Of a stretch of 64,000 nucleotides of DNA, positions 1 to 12,609 are shown piece after piece. The position numbers were made by a program, and so were the translations under genes. Origin of the DNA: Triangularia verruculosa (lineage: Eukaryota > Ascomycota > Sordariomycetes > Sordariales > Podosporaceae); assembly GCA_033296885.1 (NCBI GenBank), contig MU863879.1, positions 434,001 to 498,000 on the forward strand. Direction: 5' to 3'. Below the pieces are notes generated by a model, which saw only the letters and a program-made list of their open reading frames with translations, searched no databases and was not told where the DNA came from. Position 1 is the stretch's first letter; every line of letters begins with the position of its first letter.

Positions 1-1537
1 CAAGGTCGGTTCAGGCAGCCCCCTATCTCCCACCGGTCTAAGGGACAGGGCGGGAACCGCGGCGGCCGCCAACGACGAGGGGGCGGAGATCGATCGGTCT
101 TTTCGGCAGAGGGGCCGGTCAACGATCGAACGAAGACAACTATTGTTGTGGAGAGCATCCCAGAAGAAAATTTTGACGAGCATCAAGTGAGGGAGTTCTT
201 TAGTCAGTTTGGGGATATCGTCGAGATCACGATGTACCCCTACAAAAGGCTGGCTGTCGTCAAATTTGACTGCTGGGAGGCGGCCAACGCGGCGTATAAA
301 TCGCCTAAGGTCATCTTTGAGAACCGGTTTGTGAAGGTGTTCTGGTTTAAGGACGAGGAACAAATTTTGCCACCGCCGGGCAGTAGAGGGGCTAGGAACG
401 GGAGTGTTTCTGGGCAAGGGGAGGAGGGGGCGGTGGAGAATGTGCCGCTGACCGAGGAGCAACTGGAGGAGATCAGGAGGAGGCAGGAGGAGGCTCAAAA
501 GGTTTATGAAGAGAAGCAGAAGAAGAGGGAGGAGTTGGAGAAGAAACAAGAGGAGATAGACAAAAGGCAGAGGGAGCTGATGGCCGCTAAGGAGGCGCTG
601 AAGGCGAAATTGGCGAAGCGGGGACAGAGCGTTGCGGATGGTAGTGAAAACGGGAATGGAGAGGGGAGTAGCAGGGAGCCAATGACGCAGTCCGAGGCTC
701 TAAGGGCTCAGTTGGCTCGGTTGGAGGAGGAGGCGAGGCAGATTGGGATTGATCCGCATGCTGATTTGGACATGGCAGAGGATGGGTCTGAAGCCGGCTG
801 GGGCCCTCCGAGAGGCGGGCACTGTGGCCGCGGTAGAGCGACATGGAGAGGGGCTTATGTGCCACGGGCGAGGGGTTATGCTCCGCGGGGTTTTAGAGGT
901 GGTTATCGTGGCAGAGCAGATGTTCATGCGGCTTATGCTGCATATTCGCTTGACAACAGGCCAAAGAAGGTGGTGGTCACGGGGATTGGTTTCACAGAGG
1001 GCCAAAGAGACGAGCAGCTTCGGCAGTATCTTTTTGTAAGGCTGCTTTTTTCCCTCTTCTTCTCGTACAGCTTACTAACTTTCTGACTAGGGCGTCGGCG
1101 AATTCACCCACATCAACCACTCCTCCGATCCCCCAAGGACCGAAATCACCTTCAAAGACCGGAAAACCGCCGAGAAGTTCTTCAACAGCGTCACCCTCAA
1201 CGACTATACCATTCCTGAGATCGAAGGGCAGGTCGAGTTGGCGTGGGCTAGTAGCTCGTCGTCGTCCTCAACTACCCTGTCGACGCCTACGGCGAGTGGG
1301 TTCAGCCATGTTAATGGTGTTGCAACAAACAACACATCATCCACCGAAAACGGCACCGCTAAGAACGGTGATGGTGGCGATGGACGTAATGATGACGGGG
1401 AGAGTGTCGAGGACGATAGATACGTTGAGATAGTGCTTGATCATCAGCCGCCGAGGGAGCAGAGGGATAGGGACAGGGAGCGGGAGCAGAATGAGATGGA
1501 CTATGAGGTGGCTGATGATGCGGATGCGTGGTATTAG
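1..1537 (+). CDS. RBM26/27-Rmn1-like RNA-binding protein, 5' end outside window
   Basis: The CDS is join(<1..1035,1091..1537). The frame is open from base 1, so the N-terminus lies outside the window. The intron 1036-1090 has a GTAAGG donor, an ACTAAC branch site and a TAG acceptor and is phase 0. The visible part starts with an RGG-rich stretch. An RRM follows (about 149-345), and then a long charged Glu/Lys/Arg helix likely to be a coiled coil (about 450-620). An Arg/Gly-rich stretch comes next, and a second RRM-like fold is split by the intron (KKVVVTGIGFTEGQRDEQLR before it, EFTHINHSSDPPRTEITF after it). RRM, charged helix and C-terminal RRM together resemble human RBM26/27 and fission yeast Rmn1, which act in nuclear RNA surveillance. 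Family members carry an upstream CCCH finger that cannot be checked here. The C-terminus is acidic and ends at TAG 1535-1537. The family assignment is inferred from architecture. Confidence 0.8.
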
Positions 1538-2002
1538 CAGTACCATCGTCGCTTCTGAGCAAAGGTCGTGTAACTCGTACGAGATGGGCGAGGCGTTTGA
1601 GAGTTTAGAGGGGTTTATGGAGTTTGTGGGTGTTCGGTTTATGTACATTGGTGGATTGTTTGTTTGTTGTTGGATCATTGTTGCCGATTAAATGGGGGCC
1701 TGGCATGGCTCACCTTGGTTGCTAAATAGTCGATGTGTGGAGGAAGACCGCCGTCGCGCGAATAGTGTATTCTGGCTGCATAGAGGATTTTGCGTAGCCA
1801 GCTTCCTCGATGAGGAGGCTGGTGAGCTTTCTCTCAATTGTATTATACTGTATATTCAAAACTTGATAAAGCGCGATTGATGATCTCTGAGAGAAAGTGA
1901 CCACAAAGCTTGTTATTATGCTTATTAAACGCAATATATAATGCATACAACTCCAAAAACCCAAAACCCGACAACACCATCCCCCATGCTAAATCTATCT
2001 CC
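1538..2002. other. Convergent 3' intergenic region
   Basis: This 465 bp lies between two genes that face each other tail to tail (the RNA-binding protein on + and Csf1 on -). It is moderately T/A-rich toward its right end and should hold both 3' UTRs. I see no RNA gene or ORF of note in it. Confidence 0.6.
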
Positions 2003-5000
2003 TCAACTACTCCCCAAAATCCCCTCATACGCATCCTCCACCTCCCCCGCCAACTCCAGCAGCGCAACAATCACAATCTGATGCACCAAATTCGGCAGCC
2101 TCTCCCTATGCAACCCAATCCACTCCAGCGGCGGCGTCGCCTCCCCCATATCCCTCAGCTGCGGCGTCTCAATCACCGGCTCCTCCAGCGCCCTATACTC
2201 ATACTTGCTCATCGGCACCTTCACCTCGGCCGTGATCTTCTCCGTCTTCCCCCCGCCGTCACCACCATCCTCCCCTTCCTTCCCGCCTTTCGCTTTTGCC
2301 TTGTCCTCCGTCACCTTGATCCCCGTCACATTCGGCAGCTCCCTCCCCCACGTCTGCGCCAGCGTCTTCGCGTGGTTGGCCCACATCCCCCTAATGTACG
2401 AGATGCGGCTGTAGTTCCAGCCGACCTCCACCTTGCCTTCAAACGCGCTCTTGAAGATGTAGTCGACCTGCTTCGGCGAGGCGATCGCCTGCCACGTCTG
2501 CATTACCGCTTCGACCTGCGGGACTTTTAGGATCGTCCCGCCGCGGGAGCCGGTGGCGCTGGCGACGACGTCTTCGACCGAGAGTTCCGAGAGGGCTTTG
2601 GGGGAGGTGCTGTTTCGGACGGCGGCGAGGCCGATGCGGAGTTGGCCGAGGGTTAGGCCGAGGATGGAATGGATCTTGTCCTCGTCTATACTGGCCGCGA
2701 ACCTCGCCTGCGCGTTGAGGGCCTCCATTTTGAAGACTTGATGGTCCGAGAAGGTGCTGGGGAAGACGCCGAGGTTGACGGCTCGGAGGGTGACGACTAC
2801 GTCGGTGTCGAGAGATATGGGTGACTTGCTGACGAGGCTGTCTGGGTCGTTCTTGTCTACTGGGGAGGCAGGGGAACGGGCGTTGCTTAGTCGCTTTATC
2901 ACGCCCTCTGCTCCCTTGACGCTTCTTCGTCTCATGTACCGCTCCACTTCCTTTAGGCCGACTTCGAAGCCCTCCCTCCTCTCCCTCACCAACCGCTGGA
3001 TGGCCTGCCACATCGCCACACCTTGGGCTGCTGAGCTTGTGGTGCCAAATACTTGGACTGCTTCGCCGTCGAATATTGCGACTAGCCTGTCGCCCGTTCC
3101 GTCTTTGCTTCTCCGGACGTTGTACATCAAGAACTCCAGCTGTCTCACATCCGCCACGAGGAAGGCCTGGTAGTCGAATGCGGCCTTGACTCTCAGCTGA
3201 CTGAACCCAACTGAAGCCTGAATCATAGGTGTTTCGTTGAGCGCCCGCTCTCTTTGAGGCCATTCGATGCTAGTTCGAAGCTTAAAGTCTTGGAGCGTAA
3301 CAAAGCCAGACATGCGACCTGTGGATTCGATACTGATCATCTGGAACCCAAGACAAAGGTTCTGCTCCCAGTCGGAGGTCTTCTTGGACGAAACCCAGAA
3401 TTCGTTGATGGCAAACGTGGATTTGCCTAGGGCTTGGCCGAGGTCGACGTTGATTTTCAGTGCCGTGATGCTGATGCTGGCCGTCCAGGGGAAAGCCGCT
3501 GTCCGAGCAACCTGTTGATACCGTTGAACCAAGTGTCCCTGAGATGTCTCTGTGGCCAACCTGGCTACCGGCGTAGCAGCTGGGTTCTCAAGTACCTCCC
3601 TCGGCAGCCAGATCTCTCTGAATAACAAGAAATCCTGGAGCTGTTTGGCGTTGACTGATACTTCCATCGGGCTAACCTTGAGAATAGCGGAAACTCCACT
3701 CGTGCCACTGACATGCCTACTGTTCAGGAGCGATAGCACGATGGACTGGACCTTGAAGCTGCCCGTTGACTCGCGGGAGTAGACGTGCTGAACAGAAGCC
3801 TGGAGGTTGGTGAAAGCACCTGATAAGGCGAAGAAATTGCCATGGTCGATAGAGCGGACCGTGTTGGCGGTGAAATAAACGTCCTCGAAACTGGCCGTGG
3901 CAGCTACTCGGGCGATTGGCTGACAGCTGAGAGAGAACTCCTGTTTGCAGATCCTCAGGCCAAGGTTGAGCTTCATACGCCCCAACACGGCCGTCGGGTC
4001 AGCAGTGAGGATGCTATCCTCTTCCACAAGCTTCACCTTGGCGGCAATATTCTCCGCCTGTGACTGGGTACTGGACTTCTTGCGGTCATTTTCGCGGCTG
4101 CTAACCACTTGCTTGATGCTGTTGCTGATATCCACAATCAGCGGAACAACAGAAGGGTAGAGAATGTTGGTAGAGGCATCGAGCTTGACTTCGGCGTGGA
4201 GAGAAGGATCCTCTCTGCCATTGTCTCTGTACTCAACCTTCCAAGCTAGCCCTGGGGACCGCAGGACAGTGCTGCCTGACGTGTCTTCGTGCCCCTGGCC
4301 ATGTCTCGGCCCGGTGCCAGGTCGAATGACAGCTCTCGTCGCCGACACAATATCCTCCGTCGCTTTTCTTCCGGACAGATACACAACGGCACCAGCAAAG
4401 TCAGCATCAACCAGCAACGACTCCATTCTCTTGCTACCGAAGATACTCTTCCGCTTGACGTCCACCGGTGGTCTCTCAGGAGAAGCAGGCTCCGAATTCA
4501 GCTTGTTAACCGCTGGGCTCCAATTCTGAGAAGCTTTGTGGATGTTCTTGTATGACAAGCTGATAGAGTCATTCAGCTTGGCAGCAGGAATGATGCATCC
4601 CGACGTCAGGCGTAGATCCAGCGACTTGCCAATAGCTTGGAACGCGAGTCTTCGAGCATCAGCCGTCGACACATAAGCAAGTTTGAATATGATCTCCGGC
4701 AGTAGGGCAGAGTTTGCCGAACGTAGCTTCTTGTCCTGCTGAGCTGGATTCACCATCTGCAGCTGCAAGTTTTCGATCGTCAACCTGGCCGAGTTTCGAG
4801 TCCGTGTACCAAACTCGATCCTCTCGAGAGACAAGACAAGGTCCTCTTTGTCCACGGTAGGTACATCATCAGCTCCCCCTACCAGCCAGGCAATCTGGAT
4901 ATTTTGCATCTCGAACGTGTAGGTAATAGAAGAGAAGAAAGCGTCAATGATGTCTGACTGCTCTCCCTCTGCCTCGCCCTGCGTCTCCTCGTCATCATTG

Positions 5001-8000
5001 ATCATGATCCTTGGCCTAGATTGCCTCAACTTTTTCAAATACTCCAACTCCTTGGAGGTATCTAGATCCTTGATCTTGTCGCCCATGTACCCAAGAACAT
5101 CAACAGCAGTCGACACAGTCTCAGGCGACAGGTTGACCTCGAAGCCGTCACTCTTGACATTGAAGAACCTCTTTTCCTTGCCATCCTCTCCGAGTTGAGA
5201 AGAGGCATTGACTGTCGCCCTAAATGCAACGTTGCCACACGACTTCATCGCTTCTGGTCCGCCGTTCCGAATCTCAAAAGCCACATGTCGCAGGTTGACA
5301 TCAATCTGGGGAAACTCCAGAGTGGGACCATGCTGATCCACGCGGTTGTTTAATCCCAGGTGTACCTTGTCTAGTCTGAACAAGACATGCGCAAAAGGAG
5401 CTGTTTCCGACGGAAGAGGACTGTTTCCAAACACTTCTAACCCAGCAAATGTCAAGTTGGTTGTGTAAGCCATGATGTTTTCTTTCTTGTCCTTGAAAGC
5501 AACGTCCGCTGCCTCTGGCCCGTCTCCTATAACATCCTTGATATGCTCTTGTATGGTATTCCCTTGCTCTTGCAACTCGCTGATTGCGTTCGAGATCTCA
5601 GGTCTATTGAGTGCCGAAAGAAGACTGTACACAGCCGAAGCATCCAGCTGTATCAACTCGACAGATGAATAAACGCTGACAGTGTGCTCTCCAGGCTCCA
5701 TATGGCTGATAATACGCCCGCTTGCCGGTGGGATCTGAAGCAACGAGATGCTGCGAGCGACGTTGTTGACCCTGACCTGAATGTCATGCTGGTTTTCTTT
5801 GATGTCAAAGTCAAAGATGAGCTCTTTGCCAAAGTTCGCTGCCATTGCTGCTCTAGATACTGTTCCATGAATCGTGTATGTCAGAGAGCGAAGCAGTGGC
5901 ACACTAATGGTGTATTGGTCCATGAAGAGCGCGGCATTAACCTTGAAAGCCGAAAGCCTATCGGAAATATCCTTGGGCGGCGACGGCGGCTTTGGCGAGG
6001 ATGGAAGCTGGTCCTTCAGCTTGTATAGCTGTGCAAACTCGTCACGAACCAACAGATCCAAGACCTCCGCCAGCGTGACAGGATCTTGTCTGATGGCCAG
6101 GTTCATGTACTGATTGCTCGCCGTCGTCTTGATCATATGTGAATCGGTGATCTGAGTGGCTTGAAGTTCATGCGATACAAAGACACTGGGCTTCTCAAGC
6201 ACTAGCTTTGCCAGCTTTTGATGGTGGCTGCGAAGACTCGAAGACACCGAGTCACAGCTAAGAATACCATTAGTGTCCAATGTATTGTCAGCTTTTCTTG
6301 TAGCTAAAACGGATATATTGGCGCCATTGCTGAAAGACGCAGAGTAGAGGTTGATAGCTTCCAGAATAAGAGAGCCATGGTCGAGAGATAAAACGCAATG
6401 AACGGACTGCTTCTGGACTTCGACTGGAATCTTTGGTTTCGAGACACTCTCTGATTCTGGTGATGGCTTGCTTTGCATCTTTTTGGCCATCTTCAGGATA
6501 CTGTTTGCTAACTCACAAAGCTCCCAATTCAGACTGACAGCGGCATCACCGCAGTGGACATTGACAAGTACGGTTGGCTGGGCGCCTGGTGGGTTTTGAG
6601 CAGCGTTTTTGACCTGAAGTCTTGAGGTAAAGTCCACAACTGTGATCGCATTCTGCTTGGGTCCCGGGTTCAGAGCCATTTGGAATTGCTTGATCCTGGC
6701 AATAGCCAAAACTGGCTTGTCCGACGAACTTGCACCTGAGAGTTGTGGCGGTGGCCCAAACACAATATTCAGGAGCACACTCTCAGAGACGTTCTCCAAG
6801 TCCCAGCTCCGCCACCTTTCAAAAGCCGAAACAACCTCTTGTCTCAACTGAGCCGAAGTCTCTGTCAATGGCGCAAAGCAATCAACCTTGATCTGCTCAC
6901 CCATAGACGGGGCAAGAACGGACCAGGTCTGCCGAAGACGCATGATGAGCTTCCAGGAATCGAATGTCCTGAGGTGCTGAGAAGCCGAACGAAGCACCGC
7001 CGAAGGTCTTATCAAGAACGACGGGTCTGGTATCGCCTTTCCAGAGGAAACAAGTCGCCGCACAAGGTTCTGGGACCGAATGCTTTCTTGCGCCGTGACT
7101 TCAGCGAACAACTTCCCCAGGTCGGCTCCTAGAACACCGGCCCGATGAATCAATGATGCCAAATAGTCCACTTTTTCAGACGAAGTGCTGCTGTGGATGT
7201 TGCCAATCTCGACGTCAAGGTACGAGACATCCTTAGTACCCATCGATGCCATCACATCTTCTATGCGAGCCACCGCCGCAGCTTGGGCTCCCGCCATGTC
7301 GTGATATCTCTCAGTTGCAGAAACGGAAGCTGACTCTAATCGCAAATGAAACGAGCTACGAGACTCTTTGGACTCCGGTTTGAAGGCATTCTGCCACGTT
7401 GTTTGTGTTCGTGAGGTAAGTGCCAGCTTTGTGATTGCAATATCGTATTGATCTTGCTCGTCCATGGGCTGGTCAATCGAGTCCGGATCAGACGAGTTCA
7501 CAAGACGCAGGTTGGCGTGCGGAAGCCGGACCAGGATATCATTAGTGCGCCCCTTTAGATGCTGGTCTTTCTGCATATCCAGGACTTCCTGAACAGAACC
7601 GATTTGAAGAGAATCAACGATGATATCCGGGTCGGTGGGCTGCAACGCCCCTAGAAGTGTCGCCACATGCCGCAGTGATGTTGGGTTGCAGAAAGCTGTC
7701 AAACCTGAGGGAAACTCGACAAGAATACCAGAGTATGGTAAATCTTCACTTAATTGGCTCGGATCAATATCTCCAAGCTCGAAGTCGGTCGAGTCAAAAC
7801 CTGTGTCGTCATCATCATCATCCCTCTCTATGCTCTGTAGCAAAATCTCCCTAGCACTCGGCCTGACATTCTCAAGGGGGAAGTATGGCGCAAAATACTG
7901 GCTCGAGAATGCGACCGTGTTATGAACAACATCCTGTCGCTGTTGATTATCCTCAATCGCACTGTAAAAGGCCGAATGCCGGGTCGATGGAGACAAGTCT

Positions 8001-11000
8001 CTCCCGTGCAACGAGCGGCCACCGAAGCGGGCGTGGACAGGAGAATGAAGATATCGGTCCGGCTGCTTTCCTTGTCTGCTAGGCCCTCTTGAGCTTATGG
8101 GCTTCAGTACGCTGCTCTGGGTCGAACTGGCTAGAGATATGAACGACGATTTGTGTCTCAAGCCTCGAGAGCGCCTCGAGGTTCCCCTAGAGTTGAGAGA
8201 TGCCCTATCATCCCCAACATCCGCCAATGTCATTGGCAAAGGGACGGGTGGCACGCTCTGTGAGGGAGAATCAACTGGCTCCGGAACAAAATCTGCTGCT
8301 ATTCCAGGTAAGATGAGAAAAGGTGTTCGATGGGTACGTTGATCGTGCCGACGAATGAGCTCTTGTTGCAGTTGCCGTTCCTTTGAGAAGTTGGCTTTAC
8401 GCCCTATTATAGCGAGACGCACACTAGTTTCCACAAGTGCGTCGGTCTCAACTTGGTGCTGAGGACGTGTCTTGTACCTGGTAGCGGACTCTGCATTGAC
8501 ACAAGATAACTTGATGTCGGGGATCATGACGTTTGCTCGCTTTGAGTAATGAGACCCGGCCCAGTCGTTAAAGTTCACATTGATTGAGCCAGTTGACAGT
8601 AAGAATGCAGCCTCTTCAACGTGTATCCAGATCCGCACTGAATGCAGAAACACGCGGAGAAAAGTGACGTCGTATACAACAATCGACGAAAGCATCACTA
8701 GGGCGTTTTCTTCATCATCCAAACAGAACACGAATGCCTTGCCTGCACTGGCGAGTGTCGTTAGGAATTCCGCTGTACACTCGCCAGTGACTGCTCCAAC
8801 AGAGAGGTCCCAGTTGCACATGTAGGTGGGCTCAGCTGGTGGCAGCCCAAAGAGACGGTGACCATAGACAGTGATTCCATCGACGAAAAGCTGTGTACTA
8901 GACGTGGCGCTGATGGGTGTTTCAGCCCCTGATTCGGTATTTCCCAGAGACAGATTGAGCGGTGCAAGAGTCAGCTCCATATCCATGTAGTAGTTAGTAA
9001 AACGAAGATCAAGTGCAAGATTAGCTGTGTCGATCTGAACGTGCCGCTGGCATGAGTAGAGGTTCACCGGGAGCAAAATCTTCGGGTCGTCAGTCCTTAT
9101 GCTGAGGATGACATCGAGGTCGTTGGTCTTCTTAATGGGCGGCTTGTTGGCCAGCTCGGCACCAGGGTCGGCCTCTTTCAAGCGCAGTATATCTTGGTAC
9201 TCCTCCAAAGTTTTGAAATGAACATCATCGCCAAAGTAATTGTCCTTGAGAGTAAGCATATAGCGGACGAGAAAGCCATGAACTTGCGCAACTGGTGACT
9301 GGCCAGAGATGTTCAAGACAATGGTGTCAATATTGGCAGGGGAAGTAGTTGCGTTGTAGTGATAGGCGCCATCGATGGCCAGATTCTCTAAAAGCCCAAC
9401 CTCCTTTGACGTAAGAAATGGCGCTTGTGTATTCCAAGGTGGCACATGTAAATCAACTGACGCATTGTCCGCCCGAATGTCGAATGGAATAGCATTCCTG
9501 CTGGGCCTAAATGTATCAATCGGCACGGATGTCACGCAGCGAAGCAGCGGACTCGATATTATTAGAAACGTGTTGTCATCAAGGTCTGTTGGGCTGTTGA
9601 TGATATTGGCATCGTTGAGGTTCAAAAAAATGCGCACATTCTGCAGCTGGAGATTGAGGTGGTACTTGAATGGTGTGAACACCATATAGTCGGCTGGAGG
9701 TCCGGCTGTCCAATCATCCACGAGGTCGGTAAGAAGAAAGATGTGATCTCGGAGAAGAAAGAGTGACAGGTCATCACTGATGACGTTGAAATGCCACTGC
9801 CGAAGAGAGTTCCAGCGTAACGGAGTCGATAGATCGCACGATATCCTTTGTCTACCAGATTTCCACAGCAGCTCGTGATTAATGCTGCTTGATATTTCTG
9901 TGCTGGGGAAATCCACGTCAAGTGAATTGGCATATCCTGAACTCCCGGCTGTCATGTCCATGGAGTAAGTCATCGTCGTATTAACTGGAGCCTTGATGTC
10001 AAGCCAACCATATGGTCGTTGATGGACCCCTGTGGCCTGGTCAGACTTCTTCGGTCGACCGCGAGATTTACGAGTCTCATTGGGCCGTGCCTTGTTTAGA
10101 TCCGGTTCTTTGCCCTTCCACCTCCAGTTCTTCGAGTCCTCTTTGATGGGGATACGGATATTGGTGGTGTCCTCAAGCTCAATGTAGAGCTTGAACTGCG
10201 TTGGCACGCGGTATGCGCCGGGATCAAGGCGCGGTGTGGGCACGGCATCTTTGCAGAGGCTGGGCACAAAGACGCGCTGAAGTTCGGCGCGGTGTCTGTC
10301 TGCCCATGGTCCATAGTTCACAGAACCACCCTTTATCGTAAGCCTGATAGCCCAAGCCGGGGGCTCATCACCGTTGATATTGGACAGCAACCCCGGAGTT
10401 TTCTCAACTGGCGAGGCTGTCACGGGCCGGACGACGCCTGGAACATCCCAGTAGATTGTTAGGGTAGCTTCCGGGCTGTCCAAAAGCGTGGGGACCGCAG
10501 CGTACTCGATTGACGACCACCTAGATCTCTGATCTTCGGCGTCGTCAGATAAATAGCGTGACAGTCCTTGCCAGTGACCGCTTCCAGGAACTTGACTCGC
10601 AGCTGTTCCTATGCCCCTGCTTGAAGGAGAGAATGATTCAACGGACTTGTTCCAAAACGGGATCAAACCCCTAAGGCTTTCCCGAAGCCGACGCCTTTGG
10701 CCTCGCAGGAATGAGCGCTTCTTAGGAGGAGATAACGACTCCTGTGCGTTTTGTTTTTCTCGCTCAGCTCGGTCAACTTGCTCCTCCTTAAAATCTGGAT
10801 TTTCCTTCATCTCAATCACCGGGTGGTTGAAGTTAAGCCGAAAATACTGCCGGTAGGGATCTGTTGTGTCTGTCTCAGCGGTCGACGCACCGATTTCACC
10901 AGAGAACGACTCCGTTTTGACAATCAATACTGCCTTGGTATTTTCATTGCCCATAACCATGGCTGCTCCTTTGCATTTGAGATGAATCGGCAAGGTCTGC

Positions 11001-11889
11001 AGCAAGAGCGGTAAATCGTCCGCCCCGCCAGGCCGTCGACTTTCCGCCTCCTCGCCGGTCTCAGAAGCAGACGACAGTCCACTAGCTCGCCTTTTTTCTT
11101 CGGTGGTCATCCGTTGGCCATTTCTGCCGTTGGATCGGTCGTTCTGGGTGGTGAAGCGCTCTACAGATGGGGTCGGGGATCCATCTGATCGCCTCGACCG
11201 TCGTCGGCGCAAACGGGACGGGGGGGCAGGCGGCACCCCTTTATCTCCCAACCCTTGATGCGCTTCATCGAATGGCTTCTCCGAATCTGCAAGCCCAGCC
11301 ACTATTGAGTCGTAGGCCGGAGTCCGATTGTATATGTACCATTCCAAACCACGAAGCGAGACTATGATACGGCATGGCGTTTTCTTCGAGTGTTCGTCCA
11401 CCGTGGCATCTTGCTGGTTCTCTTTGCCCTTTCCCTTCCCTAGTTCCACATGTCGAACTCTCCTTAACCAGTACGCCCAAGTGATGTGTCCATTCTGAAC
11501 AAGAATCGTCTCGTTATTGCCGTGATAGCGTAGACCGGTGAAGAAGATACGTCCGGCGAGTAAGGATATCTGGAGCGCCTGGATATCGATGTAGACTCGG
11601 TACTGGTGCCAAGTGTACGTTCGGATGCCCCACGAGACAATCGATGCGAAGACTCTGTTGAAGTAGAGTAAGGAGAAGGTTGATCTGTTGGCGAATGTAA
11701 GAGTTGGGCCACCAAGTCTACACCGCATGGGCTACCATTGCATTTCCACTTACAAGACACCGCAAGCAACTAGGATCCCGCAAAACGTCCTACAAACGAA
11801 CTATCAGTCAGCATTCCATGTTTGCCCTATTTATTGCTCTGGACATACGAATTAAAGGCAGCCCCGTTTTCACCAAACCAGCCCGACAT
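2003..11889 (-). CDS. CSF1: Csf1/BLTP1 (Tweek)-family bridge-like lipid transfer protein
   Basis: The CDS is complement(join(2003..11684,11754..11789,11849..11889)), 3252 aa. The start is the ATG at 11889-11887. Exon 1 is 41 nt and exon 2 is 36 nt; both introns (11790-11848 and 11685-11753) have GTATGT/GTAAGT donors and AG acceptors. Joined, they give a hydrophobic N-terminal segment at residues 15-34 running directly into the conserved start of the family (YFNRVFAS..WGIRTYTWHQYRVYIDI, then ISLLAGRIFF and YHGNNETI). Size, N-terminal anchor and this motif series fit Csf1. Family members are rod-like proteins with a hydrophobic groove that carry phospholipids at ER contact sites; yeast Csf1 affects lipid adaptation in the cold and GPI-anchor synthesis. 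The rest is one uninterrupted 9.7 kb exon. Its low-complexity Ser/Arg linkers (for example after residue 160 and around 1170-1260) probably loop out of the bridge. The start is divergent from the TMEM184-type gene. Confidence 0.92.
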
Positions 11890-12609
11890 GTTGTTGAATG
11901 ATATATGGGTTCGTCTCGCCGCGGCGGCCGCGTCGTTATTGAACCCTTTGCCAACCAACCGTATGCGCCGGGTTCCATTCCGCCGTAGGGAAGTAGAAAT
12001 GCAAGCTCAAATGTTACCACATGACAAAAGAAAGAATCCGCGCGGCCCTATGCTCCGGTAGCAAGAGATAAAGGAGGTGTAGGTAGCTTGGATTGCAGGA
12101 GCAAACCGGCTCAGCTTGATTGGAAGCTTCAGACACGGGCCAAATGGAAGTACTGTCGCGAAACGTTCGACAGGGGTTAGAGCCCACCGAGAGACTGTGC
12201 GTCACTGCTGTCCACTTGGCAGACGGGGAACTGGAACGTTGCCGGGGCGGGAGCCAGTCCCCTGGACCGGGCGGGCAGGTAGCGCAACAATTTTGTTCCT
12301 CACCGGCCCGGGGCTGTCGCGTGGGGAAAAGTAAGGTAGGTACCCAAGTACCTGCCTGCCTAGCGCTGTGGCACCCCAAAGCAGGTGCGCCGGACCATCC
12401 TGGCTGGTGACCTCTTGCCCTCTGCGGCGTTGTTTGGAGCTTCTGGTCCGGAGGATCGTCGTCATCTCAACCACACCCAACACCACGTCGTTGTTTGGGA
12501 GTTTTGTGCTCCACCATCATGCACTTCGCACCTTGAAGGCTGTTTTTCCCACCGGTTGATCCCGGTATCTACTTACAACTCCCCCGTCTGTTCAGCAACC
12601 GAATCCACG
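11890..12609. promoter_or_regulatory. Divergent promoter region, Csf1 / TMEM184-like
   Basis: This 720 bp separates the two start codons of a head-to-head pair and must contain both promoters. A GC-rich tract with a NotI-like core lies at about 11921-11932. A short inverted repeat sits at 12334-12357 (arms AGGTAGGTAC and GTACCTGCCT, 4-nt loop, one mismatch). No convincing coding segment was found. Confidence 0.6.

Noticed and set aside
1910..11480. Many + strand frames (60-206 codons) opposite Csf1
   Set aside because: None has a motif, and all overlap the well-supported single large exon of Csf1.
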